Assembly (NCBI RefSeq): GCF_028751545.1
Contig: NZ_CP071867.1
Location: forward strand, 2,329,306 to 2,393,305
Origin: Gilliamella sp. B3022
GTDB lineage: Bacteria; Pseudomonadota; Gammaproteobacteria; Enterobacterales; Orbaceae
Direction: 5' to 3'
DNA length: 64,000 bases
Both the position numbers and the translations under genes were made by a program. Position 1 is the stretch's first letter. Each line of letters begins with the position of its first letter. Shown piece by piece: positions 9,724 to 17,973 of the stretch. The notes under the pieces are model-generated. The model did no database searches. It saw nothing but the letters and a program-made list of their open reading frames with translations, and was not told the DNA's origin.

Positions 9724-10494
9724 TTAAAATCGCAATGACATACAACTTACACCGCCATCGATTTTACGGTATTCAGATGTATCAACTTCAATCACTTGAT
9801 AACCCAGTGCTTCAATTTTAGCTTTAGTCATTGGATATCCATAGGGCATAATGACTCGTTCATTTACCCAAATACAGTTAGCGGCATAGCTTTCTTTATC
9901 AGGAATTTCAATAATATTAAGATGTTGAAACTCAGGTTTAGTAATAAATTCACCCGTGGCTAATAAATTATCATGTTCTAAATAAGCAAGACCGGTTTTT
10001 AAATGCAGCACCTTTTCTAAGGTAACCACAGAACCTGATAATCCATGTTTTTCTAAGATAGCAATCATTTGATCTGCACCAGATTGATTAGTTCGCGCGG
10101 ATAAACCAATATAATAATGATCGCCAACCATCATTATATCGCCAGCTTCAACTGTACCAGGTGCAGAAATGCTTTCTACTTTATTAGGATAAAATCTTTC
10201 AATAGTAGCCTGAATAATTTCGGTTTCGCCCCGACGGCTTACAGCACCCGGTCGAGTAATAATGGCGCAATTGGGTGTACATAAAACCGTATCTTCCACA
10301 AAGACAGAATCAGGAAAACGTTCATTTGCTGGTAAAATCGTAATATCAACATCACATTGTTGCAAAGCTCGAATATAATCATTATGTTGATCTAATGCTT
10401 TTTGATAATTGGGTTTACCCAAGTTAGCCGATGTTAAACCATCAATAAGTGATTTGGCTGGTGTTCGAGCGATAATATGATTGAATTTTTTCAT
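9724..10494 (-). CDS. Dimethylargininase-like hydrolase (DDAH/arginine deiminase superfamily)
   Basis: A 256-residue guanidine-modifying enzyme. The catalytic set of the superfamily is visible: the acidic pair in VFVEDTV (Glu67, Asp68), VEAGDIM (Glu116, Asp119), the histidine in VLHLKTG (His164) and the nucleophilic cysteine in GGVSCMSLRF (Cys251). DDAH converts Nω-methylarginines to citrulline plus methylamines. Length and motif spacing fit DDAH better than the roughly 400-residue arginine deiminase. It is the first gene of an operon with an ArcD-like antiporter. A perfect ArgR box lies about 42 bp upstream of its start, which supports a role in arginine-family metabolism. Confidence 0.83.
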   Translation of the reverse strand: MKKFNHIIARTPAKSLIDGLTSANLGKPNYQKALDQHNDYIRALQQCDVDITILPANERFPDSVFVEDTVLCTPNCAIITRPGAVSRRGETEIIQATIERFYPNKVESISAPGTVEAGDIMMVGDHYYIGLSARTNQSGADQMIAILEKHGLSGSVVTLEKVLHLKTGLAYLEHDNLLATGEFITKPEFQHLNIIEIPDKESYAANCIWVNERVIMPYGYPMTKAKIEALGYQVIEVDTSEYRKIDGGVSCMSLRF

Positions 10495-10514
10495 CAGTTT
10501 TAAATCCTTATTTC

Positions 10515-10553
10515 TTTAAATAATTATGCTTTATTTTTGAATAATAATTCACA
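10515..10553 (-). promoter_or_regulatory. Tandem ARG boxes (predicted ArgR operator)
   Basis: The 18-mer TTTGAATAATAATTCACA at 10536-10553 matches the E. coli ARG-box consensus (TGAAT, four A/T bases, ATTCA). A second, weaker 18-mer at 10515-10532 (TTTAAATAATTATGCTTT) lies exactly 3 bp away, the spacing typical of ArgR hexamer operators. Together they sit just upstream of the dimethylargininase-like gene. Confidence 0.75.
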
Positions 10554-10673
10554 ATAATAACTTTATCAAGAGTTAATTTGATTTTTTATGCAGTTGTTGT
10601 ATTTTTTTATTCAAATTGTAAAATGAAGTGAAGACAGAAATTTGAGATCAGAAAAATAGAGGCTGAATCGATT

Positions 10674-10703
10674 TTATAAAAAAGGGTAATAAACATTACC
10701 CTT
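10674..10703 (-). terminator. Rho-independent terminator of apt
   Basis: On the minus strand, AAGGGTAAT and ATTACCCTT form a 9-bp stem around a GTTT loop, followed by a T run. It lies about 38 bp past the apt stop codon. Confidence 0.85.
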
Positions 10704-10740
10704 AAAATTTGATTTATAGCAATGATTTGGCGATTATTGG

Positions 10741-11292
10741 TTATTCACCACCAAAATCGACCAATGTGTAACAATTAATTCCCATCTTGGTTAACTTAGT
10801 TTTACCTTGTAAATCTGGCAAATTAATAACAAACGCTGCATCTTCAGCTATTCCTCCCGCTTTTTGAATTAATTTAGCGGTAGCAGCAACGGTTCCACCT
10901 GTCGCAAGCAAATCATCAATGATTAAAACGCGTTCATTCGGTTTTATTGCATCACAATGTATTTCTAATGTATCAGTACCATATTCAAGTTGATATTCTT
11001 CTTTAAAAACGTGACGAGGTAACTTATTGGGTTTTCTTACCGGTACAAAACCTACACCTAAAGCTAATGCTAAAGGAGCAGCAAAGATAAAACCACGAGC
11101 TTCAGTACCAACAACTTTGTCAATTTTTTTATCTTGATAATGATCAATTAAAAGATCGACAGATGTTTTAAAGGCGATAGGGTCTTCAAGTAAACTGGTG
11201 ATATCCCGAAACAGTATCCCTTGTTTTGGATAATCTGGGATCGTAATAATGCTATTTTTAATAAGTTCAAGTTTTTGTTGCAATTGAGTCAT
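10741..11292 (-). CDS. apt: Adenine phosphoribosyltransferase
   Basis: Converts adenine and PRPP to AMP in purine salvage. The 183-residue protein has the opening [18 protein letters not shown], the central [15 protein letters not shown] block and the PRPP-binding motif [13 protein letters not shown] (about residues 121-133). Its length is normal for bacterial Apt. It is monocistronic, with a terminator immediately downstream. Confidence 0.97.
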   Translation of the reverse strand: MTQLQQKLELIKNSIITIPDYPKQGILFRDITSLLEDPIAFKTSVDLLIDHYQDKKIDKVVGTEARGFIFAAPLALALGVGFVPVRKPNKLPRHVFKEEYQLEYGTDTLEIHCDAIKPNERVLIIDDLLATGGTVAATAKLIQKAGGIAEDAAFVINLPDLQGKTKLTKMGINCYTLVDFGGE

Positions 11293-11412
11293 ATTAAATA
11301 TTCTCTAACTATTTTCTTTAAGAGCGACTAATTTTTTATTATATACCTTTGCTCTTTACAGTGGCAATAAACAAACAGTTAACACACCGTAAAATAGCGA
11401 GATAGGCTAGTT

Positions 11413-11460
11413 AAAAAGCGATTTCTGTGATGCGTTTATGCATCGTTTAATCGCTTTTTT
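11413..11460. terminator. Bidirectional terminator-like hairpin
   Basis: An outer stem (AAAAAGCGAT with ATCGCTTTTTT) encloses an inner GATGC/GCATC stem, with T runs available on both strands. No intact gene ends here on either strand. It may mark the end of the decayed gene to its right read leftward, or of a lost gene. Confidence 0.55.
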
Positions 11461-11523
11461 ACCCATTTTTACAATTCAGTATTATCTTTGAGCAGTTTGT
11501 CATAAAATTTCTAAATGAAATAA

Positions 11524-11981
11524 AACAGTAACTTTTTCTATGGTATCTATGAAAAGGAAAAAATTGAGCAAATAATTGGTTTTGAAATTGCTTCAGACGA
11601 TGTTTTGAATAAACCTTTTGCAATTCTTGAATTAAGAGCTAAAAACCATTGCAAAACATGATTTGTAAGTGAAAAATCCAAATTTAATTTATGGCGATGA
11701 TTATACATTTCGTCATTTTATGATGATGAGCCAATAATCCTTGCTAATAAATTTCTATTTGTTTTGGATCGATCACCACATTAAATATGTCTTTCAGACT
11801 CATTCATGTTCATTAAGTTGTAAATGCATGAAAACGTTATTTTTGTGGTAACTGAATGGCTAACCATGATATTTATGCTCAAAGGATTGATGAATATTTA
11901 AAAGTTCCCACCAAAATTGATTGCCAAACGAATAAATATTCCATCTCATACTCACCTTCAAAAGAAGGTATGATTTTATGA
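11524..11981 (+). pseudogene. Decayed gene of unknown product
   Basis: Protein-like fragments appear in shifting plus-strand frames. A 45-codon open stretch at 11524-11661 contains YGIYEKEKIEQIIGFEI and has no start codon. Near 11673-11735 there is a fragment with IYGDDYTFRHF, then near 11721-11783 one with DEPIILANKFLFVL, and finally a 41-residue frame 11856-11981 starting MANHDIYAQ. The changes of frame and stops suggest a frameshifted remnant. I do not recognise the family. Confidence 0.35.
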
Positions 11982-12073
11982 TGGATGAACAATTTAGATA
12001 AATGATTTATCTGATTTTTTACTATCAGTTATGAATAATAATTGACTAATTTTAACAGGAAAAGGAATAAAAA

Positions 12074-12841
12074 ATGAAAAAAGTGTCCACCATTATGGCA
12101 TTATTATTGTGTTCAGGGCTAGCACAAGCAAGAACTTACGATGAAATCATCAATTCAGGTTTTTTGAAAATTGGGGTACCCGCTGATTATGCGCCATTAG
12201 CTTTTTATAATTCTCAAGAAAAATTGGTCGGTTTCGATGTTGATATGGCTAAAGAGTTAGCAAAACGATTAAACGTAACGCCGGTATTTTATCTCACAAG
12301 TTGGCCAACTTTATCGCAAGATTTAGCCAATGATAATTACGATGTCGCTATGGGTGGGGTGACTTATACCCGAGAACGTGCAGAAAAATTCTTACTATCA
12401 GATGAAATTGTAAAAAATGGTAAAGTGGCATTAGCAGCCTGTGAAGTCGCATCAAAATTATCAAATTTAGACAAAATTGATCAACCTGGCGTTAAGGTGG
12501 TTGTTAATCATGGTGGTACAAATGAAAGTTTTGTAAATAATAACATTCATACAGCACAAGTGATCCGCGTAGAAAATAATTTTGATAATATTCAAGCATT
12601 ACGCGATAAAAAAGCGGATCTCATGGTGACCGATCTTATTGAAGGTCAGTATTATCAATACAAGGAGCCCAACGTTTTATGCTTAGCAACTAACGCGCCA
12701 TTTAAGGGGACAGAAAGCTATAAAGCTTATATGGTTCAATTGGGCAATCAAAAACTACTGGATGTCATTAATAGTTGGCTTCCTCATTCTAATAAACAGC
12801 AATTAGCGGTAAAATGGGGAGTAAAAACTCAGTTAAATTAA
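12074..12841 (+). CDS. Periplasmic cyclohexadienyl dehydratase-like / SBP family 3 protein
   Basis: A 255-residue exported protein with a signal peptide ending in AQA and a family-3 solute-binding fold. The blocks SWPTLSQDL, DVAMGGVTYTRERA and especially NHGGTNESF (Glu151 in GGTNE) resemble periplasmic cyclohexadienyl dehydratase PheC more than a transport receptor. In PheC this glutamate is considered catalytic, converting prephenate or arogenate to phenylpyruvate or phenylalanine. No ABC permease or ATPase gene is adjacent, which also favours an enzyme. An amino acid binding protein serving a remote transporter remains possible. Confidence 0.72.
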   Translation: MKKVSTIMALLLCSGLAQARTYDEIINSGFLKIGVPADYAPLAFYNSQEKLVGFDVDMAKELAKRLNVTPVFYLTSWPTLSQDLANDNYDVAMGGVTYTRERAEKFLLSDEIVKNGKVALAACEVASKLSNLDKIDQPGVKVVVNHGGTNESFVNNNIHTAQVIRVENNFDNIQALRDKKADLMVTDLIEGQYYQYKEPNVLCLATNAPFKGTESYKAYMVQLGNQKLLDVINSWLPHSNKQQLAVKWGVKTQLN

Positions 12842-12991
12842 TTCGCAAATAACTTAATACTTATGGCGGTTGAATCCGCCTCAATTAGCCTAAATAATTT
12901 CTATTTCAGTCCTATTTTAGTTGGTAACCCTTAGATCTTTGTCCTTGAGCTAAACCATGTCGATCAAACCTTTTATGGGAGTAATACTCAA

Positions 12992-13639
12992 ATGAATTAT
13001 TATGATTTTTCAGTTATTGCATTAAAATTATTGGTTGTTTTTATTTGCATCATCTTATTTTTAAAAATTACGGGTAAGACATCATTATCGCAAATGTCGA
13101 GTATTGATTTTATTGGTAATATGATTTTAGGTGGAATTGCTGGAGGTATCATCTATAATCCTAAACTTACTGTCTTTGATTTTTTGGTGGTTTTACTCAT
13201 GTGGACGGCCATCATGTATACTTCCAACTATTTGAAGAAAAAAAGTCAAAATGCCAAAGCATTCATCGTTGGTAATCCGATTATATTAATGGAAAAGGGC
13301 AAAATTAAATTAGATGCCTTTACTGCCGTTAATTTGGATTTTTCCAGTTTTGCAGTACTACTTAGAATGAAAAACATCTTTACCATTCATGCGGTGGATA
13401 AAGCTATCTTAGAACCTAACGGACAATTGACCGTTGTTAAAAAAGGGGATAAAGATATTTCTGTCCTTGTATTAGAAAATCAAAGTCCAAATGAAGATGG
13501 GTTAAAATCCATTGGCAAAGACGAGGATTGGCTAAAATCTAAGTTGGCTGAACAAGGTTATGTAAATTATGATGGATTATATTGCGTCGAATACTATGAT
13601 GAGAGACTTTTCGTGATACCAAGTGAACTTGTTAAATGA
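12992..13639 (+). CDS. DUF421 (YetF-type) membrane protein
   Basis: A 215-residue protein with three N-terminal membrane segments (about residues 8-26, 41-56 and 63-80) and a cytoplasmic domain of the YetF/DUF421 type. FLKITGKTSLSQMSSIDFIGNM and the GNPIILMEKGKI block are characteristic. Family members in Bacillus are linked to spore and stress physiology; the role here is unknown. A terminator follows, and ispE converges from the other side. Confidence 0.8.
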   Translation: MNYYDFSVIALKLLVVFICIILFLKITGKTSLSQMSSIDFIGNMILGGIAGGIIYNPKLTVFDFLVVLLMWTAIMYTSNYLKKKSQNAKAFIVGNPIILMEKGKIKLDAFTAVNLDFSSFAVLLRMKNIFTIHAVDKAILEPNGQLTVVKKGDKDISVLVLENQSPNEDGLKSIGKDEDWLKSKLAEQGYVNYDGLYCVEYYDERLFVIPSELVK

Positions 13640-13672
13640 ATGAATTTTTATGCGAAATCTACACTTAATGCA

Positions 13673-13708
13673 CCTTAACCATTGCTTTGGTTAAGGTTTA
13701 TAGGTTTT
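13673..13708 (+). terminator. Rho-independent terminator after the DUF421 gene
   Basis: CCTTAACCA and TGGTTAAGG form a 9-bp stem with a 6-base loop, followed by TTTATAGGTTTTTT. It lies between the convergent DUF421 and ispE stop codons. Confidence 0.8.
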
Positions 13709-13713
13709 TTCTC

Positions 13714-14556
13714 TTAGCCATATAAAGGCGATTTGTTCAATGCTTTGACAACAAAGCTTGGTAACTGAAAGTTATTATTAAGTTTTTGTTGAATTTGTTT
13801 CGCTTCTCGTTCGGTTTGACATTGGGTAAAAATACAGGCACCGGTACCCGTTAATCGGGTTGGAGCAAATTGAGAAAGATAGCGAATGACCTTATCAACT
13901 ATTGGATATCGCTTTCGGACAACCATTTCACAATCATTTCTAAACTGATCAAATGACAAAGCCAATAAATCATCAAGATTTCTACTGGGAGTATTACGAG
14001 TAAGCTCCGGATCATTGAAGACTTTAACGGTGGATATTTCAATATTAGGGTAGGTAACTAAATACCAGTATTGTGGAATATCAACCGTTAAAAACTGATC
14101 ACCAATGCCTTGGGCAAAAGCCGCTTGACCATAAATAAAGATGGGTACATCAGCACCAATTTGCCGTCCTATTTCAATTAATGTAGCGGTTTTTAAATTG
14201 AGTTGCCATAATTGATTAAGAGCGACTAATACCGTTGCCGCATTTGATGAAGCCCCGCCTAGTCCGCCCCCCATAGGGATTTTTTTATCAATAGTGATAT
14301 CGACGCCTAAATCCTGACGATTGGCATAAGATTTTAAATGATTGGCAGCAATAATCATTAAGTTTTTGTCTACAGGGACATTAACAAACTCGGTAAGTAA
14401 ATTGATTTGATTATCCTGACGCATATTAAAAGTTACAACGTCACAATAATCGATGAACTGAAATATGGTTTGCAAATCGTGATAATTGTCAGGACGGCGC
14501 CCGGTAATGTAAAGAAATAAATTCAATTTTGCTGGTGAACACCACTGTTTCATCAT
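13714..14556 (-). CDS. ispE: 4-diphosphocytidyl-2-C-methyl-D-erythritol kinase
   Basis: A GHMP kinase of the MEP isoprenoid pathway that phosphorylates CDP-ME. The 280-residue protein opens WCSPAKLNLFLYITGRR, has the ATP-binding loop PMGGGLGGASSNAATV near residue 90 and the late motif RLTGTGACIF. Two adjacent ATGs (14556, 14553) follow AAGGAAG; the second has the better spacing. It lies 9 bp downstream of lolB, the usual gammaproteobacterial pairing, and is probably co-transcribed with it. Confidence 0.96.
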   Translation of the reverse strand: MMKQWCSPAKLNLFLYITGRRPDNYHDLQTIFQFIDYCDVVTFNMRQDNQINLLTEFVNVPVDKNLMIIAANHLKSYANRQDLGVDITIDKKIPMGGGLGGASSNAATVLVALNQLWQLNLKTATLIEIGRQIGADVPIFIYGQAAFAQGIGDQFLTVDIPQYWYLVTYPNIEISTVKVFNDPELTRNTPSRNLDDLLALSFDQFRNDCEMVVRKRYPIVDKVIRYLSQFAPTRLTGTGACIFTQCQTEREAKQIQQKLNNNFQLPSFVVKALNKSPLYG

Positions 14557-14565
14557 GACTTCCTT

Positions 14566-15183
14566 TTATTGCAAAATCCAGTTATTGATCTTCAGACGAA
14601 TGTGTTCATCATTATGATGCAACTCAATAATTGCAGGTAAATCTATTTTTTGGTTTTGATAGGTATAAGTGGAATACTTGGAGATGTTCAAGTTCCATTG
14701 ATTATTGTTTTGCATAAAATTCGTTGATGCTAATCTACCTAAGGAGTCTAGTTTATCATTCAAACTATTAGAATAACCTTTTAACCAATTATGCAGAGAA
14801 TTAAAAGGAACATTAACATTCGATACTTTCTTCATCAAGGTTTCAATATTAATATCTTTATAATGATTACCATTTTTATCAATAAGTTCCGCAAAATCAG
14901 GCTCAGATTTTAGCGTTAAAATAGTTGTTCCAACAGGCGTTGTTAACTTAACTTCGAAATGATTAACGGATTGTTGGGAAATGAAAAATCGACCATAGTT
15001 ACGAGATGTTTCGCTTGTTTGGGCAATACTGCCATGAACACGAAAAGTATTTATCTGTTCAAGAGTCTGTTGATGAGTTTTCCATTGTTGTTCAATTGAT
15101 GCTGTATCTTTAGGTTTATTGATCTGGCAAGCGGTGATAATAAAAGGTAAAACCAGAATAAAAGCATATTTGATTTTAGACAT
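14566..15183 (-). CDS. lolB: Outer-membrane lipoprotein LolB
   Basis: Receives lipoproteins from LolA and inserts them into the outer membrane. The lipobox is ITAC with the acylated cysteine at residue 19, followed by a 186-residue domain of the expected size. The YGRFFISQQ and LTLKSEP regions and the position next to ispE, divergent from hemA, identify it even though overall sequence is divergent, as is usual for LolB. Confidence 0.9.
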   Translation of the reverse strand: MSKIKYAFILVLPFIITACQINKPKDTASIEQQWKTHQQTLEQINTFRVHGSIAQTSETSRNYGRFFISQQSVNHFEVKLTTPVGTTILTLKSEPDFAELIDKNGNHYKDINIETLMKKVSNVNVPFNSLHNWLKGYSNSLNDKLDSLGRLASTNFMQNNNQWNLNISKYSTYTYQNQKIDLPAIIELHHNDEHIRLKINNWILQ

Positions 15184-15262
15184 GAATCATCTCTTGTAGT
15201 TGAACGATAGAATTGCTTTATTATAACTGATAATTACCATAATAAGAAAAAGTAACTGTAAA

Positions 15263-15291
15263 TTAACGTTTAATATTTTTTTATGTATAAT
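15263..15291 (+). promoter_or_regulatory. Candidate sigma-70 promoter of hemA
   Basis: TATAAT at 15286-15291 is preceded by a 17-bp spacer and TTAACG at 15263-15268. The predicted start of transcription is about 60 bases upstream of hemA. Confidence 0.5.
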
Positions 15292-15356
15292 ATTACGCAA
15301 AGAATGCTTCATAATACAGTTATTCATCAAAATAAAACTCAAGAAGACACAATGCA

Positions 15357-16631
15357 ATGTCAATCACAATATTAGGTATTAATCATAAGACTGCACCATT
15401 AGCATTAAGAGAAAAAATTGCTTTTCCTAACGAAACAGTCAATAAAGCACTGTATAGCCTTTATCAACATCCTCTAATTGAGGGGTGTGTAATATTATCA
15501 ACCTGCAATCGCACCGAAATTTATTTAAACTATGAACATCAAACAAATTATTTAAGGTTAAAAGAATTCGTTGAAAATTGGTTAGGTCAATTCCACCATG
15601 TTAATCTTGAACAGTATAAAAACGTGCTTTATTGGTATGAAGGTCAACGAGCTATTGAACATTTAATGGCCGTTGCCAGTGGTTTGGATTCAATGATCAT
15701 CGGTGAACCACAAATTTTGGGTCAAGTTAAAGTTGCCTATGGCATTGCACAAAAAAATCACTGTTTGTCGATGACTTTAGAAAAGCTTTTTCAAAATATT
15801 TTTCATGTAGCAAAACTTGTGCGCAGTCAAACCAATATTGGCTCTAATACTGCCTCGGTTGCTTATGCTGCTTGCCTTATTGCGCGTAAGTTATTTACAG
15901 ACACCTCAAAATTAAATGTCATGTTAGTTGGAGCAGGGGAGACAATAGAACTGATTTCTCGCTATTTAAAACCTCATGGGTTTAATCACGTTCTTGTTGC
16001 GAATCGTACACGTGACAAAGCATTAAAATTAGCATCTATTATTGATGCTGAAATCATATCACTACCTGATATAGCTAATCGTCTTAAAGAAGCCGATATC
16101 GTTATCAGTTCCACCGCTAGCCCATTACCTATTATTGGAAAAGGGATGGTTGAACGCACATTGCAGGCAAGAAATTATCAGCAAATGTTATTTATTGATT
16201 TAGCTGTCCCTCGTGATGTCGAACAGGAAATTAACCAACTCGATAACGTACATTTATATACGATTGATGATCTTCAAAAAACGGTTGAAAATAATTTAGA
16301 ACAACGCGCCATTGCTGCTCAAAAAGCTCAACATATTATTCAAGAACAATCTGAGCAATTCACCGATTGGCTTAAAGCTCGTTACGCAGTTGACTACGTT
16401 AAACAGTATCGCTCTCATGCACAAATTATTAAACATGAGTTAGAAACCAAAGCGCTAAAGGCTATCAAGCAAGGAGCAAATGTAGATGAAGTCTTGGCGG
16501 AATTTTCTCATCGATTAACCAATAAACTAATCCATGCGCCAACTCAAACTTTACTTAATGCAGCAACTCATGGTTGTGATGATTGTTTTAGAGTATTGAG
16601 TAAAGGTTTAGGTTTGAAAAGACATAACTAA
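15357..16631 (+). CDS. hemA: Glutamyl-tRNA reductase
   Basis: Reduces glutamyl-tRNA(Glu) to glutamate-1-semialdehyde, the first committed step of C5 haem synthesis. The 424-residue protein shows the catalytic cysteine in ILSTCNRTEIY (Cys50), the substrate/NADPH region SGLDSMIIGEPQILGQV, the Rossmann motif VMLVGAGE and the C-terminal dimerisation helices. It is divergent from lolB as in enterobacteria. The usual downstream prfA-prmC pair is absent; a 397-bp gene-free stretch follows instead. Confidence 0.97.
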   Translation: MSITILGINHKTAPLALREKIAFPNETVNKALYSLYQHPLIEGCVILSTCNRTEIYLNYEHQTNYLRLKEFVENWLGQFHHVNLEQYKNVLYWYEGQRAIEHLMAVASGLDSMIIGEPQILGQVKVAYGIAQKNHCLSMTLEKLFQNIFHVAKLVRSQTNIGSNTASVAYAACLIARKLFTDTSKLNVMLVGAGETIELISRYLKPHGFNHVLVANRTRDKALKLASIIDAEIISLPDIANRLKEADIVISSTASPLPIIGKGMVERTLQARNYQQMLFIDLAVPRDVEQEINQLDNVHLYTIDDLQKTVENNLEQRAIAAQKAQHIIQEQSEQFTDWLKARYAVDYVKQYRSHAQIIKHELETKALKAIKQGANVDEVLAEFSHRLTNKLIHAPTQTLLNAATHGCDDCFRVLSKGLGLKRHN

Positions 16632-17028
16632 GGTTTATCCTTAACAGAAAATAGAATTGATTGGATCAACTTGAATTTTTTAGATATCAACGTTTGGTAA
16701 AAAGTTTGTAAAACTGATAATTACGTTAGAGTATAAAATGATTTCGTTGTAAAACAGTCAGCTTAGTTGTTAAATTTTTCAGATACTAAGAAATAATTCG
16801 CTTGTATAACAAAGGGCACAAATACATCGTTATCGATTATTGTAACATTAACACCCAAAGCGCCCAAAAACACACCTTACAAGGTGAACTTAATTTTTTA
16901 GATTTTATTCTTGTTACCTATTTTCAATGGTAACTTGTAATCTATAACAACTCGGAGTAGCATTTTTCGTATTAGTAATAATTGCAAATAATGCATCATC
17001 ATTATTAATTAAATTGAGATCATCAGCG
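16632..17028. other. Gene-free stretch after hemA
   Basis: No credible coding frame was found. Two short inverted repeats are visible, CACCTT/AAGGTG near 16872 and GTTACC/GGTAAC near 16913. Neither is followed by a convincing T run. Confidence 0.5.
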
Positions 17029-17271
17029 ATGAAAATGTGTATAGCATGTGGTATGCCAATGACTACACTTGGTGATTATCCCTTGCATGATATGTCAAAA
17101 AGTTATTGTAAACATTGTGCTCATAAAGATGGCACAATGAAAACTTTTGAAGAAAAATGGCAAGAAGTTGCTCTGGGTTATGCCAATAATCATCATATCG
17201 ATTATTCAATGGCTAAACACACTGCATATGTAATATTAAAAAAATTACCTGCTTGGAAACGTCAGTGGTAA
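17029..17271 (+). CDS. Putative zinc-ribbon protein
   Basis: With the ATG at 17029 this is an 80-residue protein with paired cysteines CIACGMPM and YCKHCAHKDG (about residues 3-6 and 27-30), a four-cysteine zinc ribbon. A helical C-terminal part containing WQEVALGYA follows. It matches the small putative zinc-ribbon family often described as domain of unknown function. The in-frame upstream TTG start at 17014 is less likely. Confidence 0.7.
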   Translation: MKMCIACGMPMTTLGDYPLHDMSKSYCKHCAHKDGTMKTFEEKWQEVALGYANNHHIDYSMAKHTAYVILKKLPAWKRQW

Positions 17272-17397
17272 AAAAACAGTTATTTTAAATTAGCAGGTTT
17301 TAGTTAAAAAATATAACAATATCGACAAATAAGCAGAATAATCCGCTTATTGAGTTGCCATATTCAACATAAAATACAATCAAAGATCCATCAAATT

Positions 17398-17753
17398 TTA
17401 ATCAGTAAATTTAAAATGTTGTAACCTTTGACTAATAAAGATCAGCATTTCATCAAATCCTGAAGTCCAATAGGACCAATCATGACCGCCATTGCGGGCA
17501 ATGAATGTATAGTGAATCTTATTTTTTTAAGATTCATACTTAATAGGGTATTACCTAAAAGAAAATCATCTTTTGAACCGCAATCAAAATAAAAATATCC
17601 TTCCGATTCCAACTTATTCGATGTTTTATTTAAAATGTCATATTTATCCTAAAATTTATTATTCACTCTGTTTTTACCTATTAGATTTAAACCATAGGCT
17701 TTACCATAAAATTTTTCACTAAACCAGTAAACATAAAATTCAGTGAAAACGGT
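17398..17753 (-). pseudogene. Remnant of an esterase-family (PF00756-type) protein
   Basis: On the minus strand the translation shows FYVYWFSEKFYGKAYG, one in-frame stop, then GYFYFDCGSKDDFLLGN and, after a frameshift near 17525, FIARNGGHDWSYWTSGF to a natural stop. The DCGSKD and GGHDWSYW blocks are the C-terminal acid and histidine regions of the putative esterase family (enterochelin-esterase/antigen 85-like). The nucleophile half is missing. At least one stop, one frameshift and the lost 5' half make it a pseudogene. Confidence 0.75.
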
Positions 17754-17973
17754 TCATACAATTGACTGCATTTGAAGTCTCTGTCCAGTAAAAGTTTGTT
17801 GAATGATAGACAACTATTTTCAATTCATCATCCTACATTCAGACTCTACTCACAAACATCCAATCCATTTTTTATACATTATATAAAGAATTTATTGAAA
17901 AATTTTTGAAAACATATTAACTGATTCCGATAATCATTTTCGAGTATAAAATGTAGGAATTGAAGGAGTAAAC

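Larger units (their letters stand above)
11293..12073. other. Intergenic region of 780 bp with decayed coding sequence
   Basis: This contains a strong hairpin at 11413-11460 and open but broken reading frames at 11524-11981, described separately. No intact gene was found. Confidence 0.6.

Noticed and set aside
12865-12880. GGCGG/CCGCC hairpin after the PheC-like gene as a terminator
   Set aside because: The stem is only 5 bp and no T run follows.
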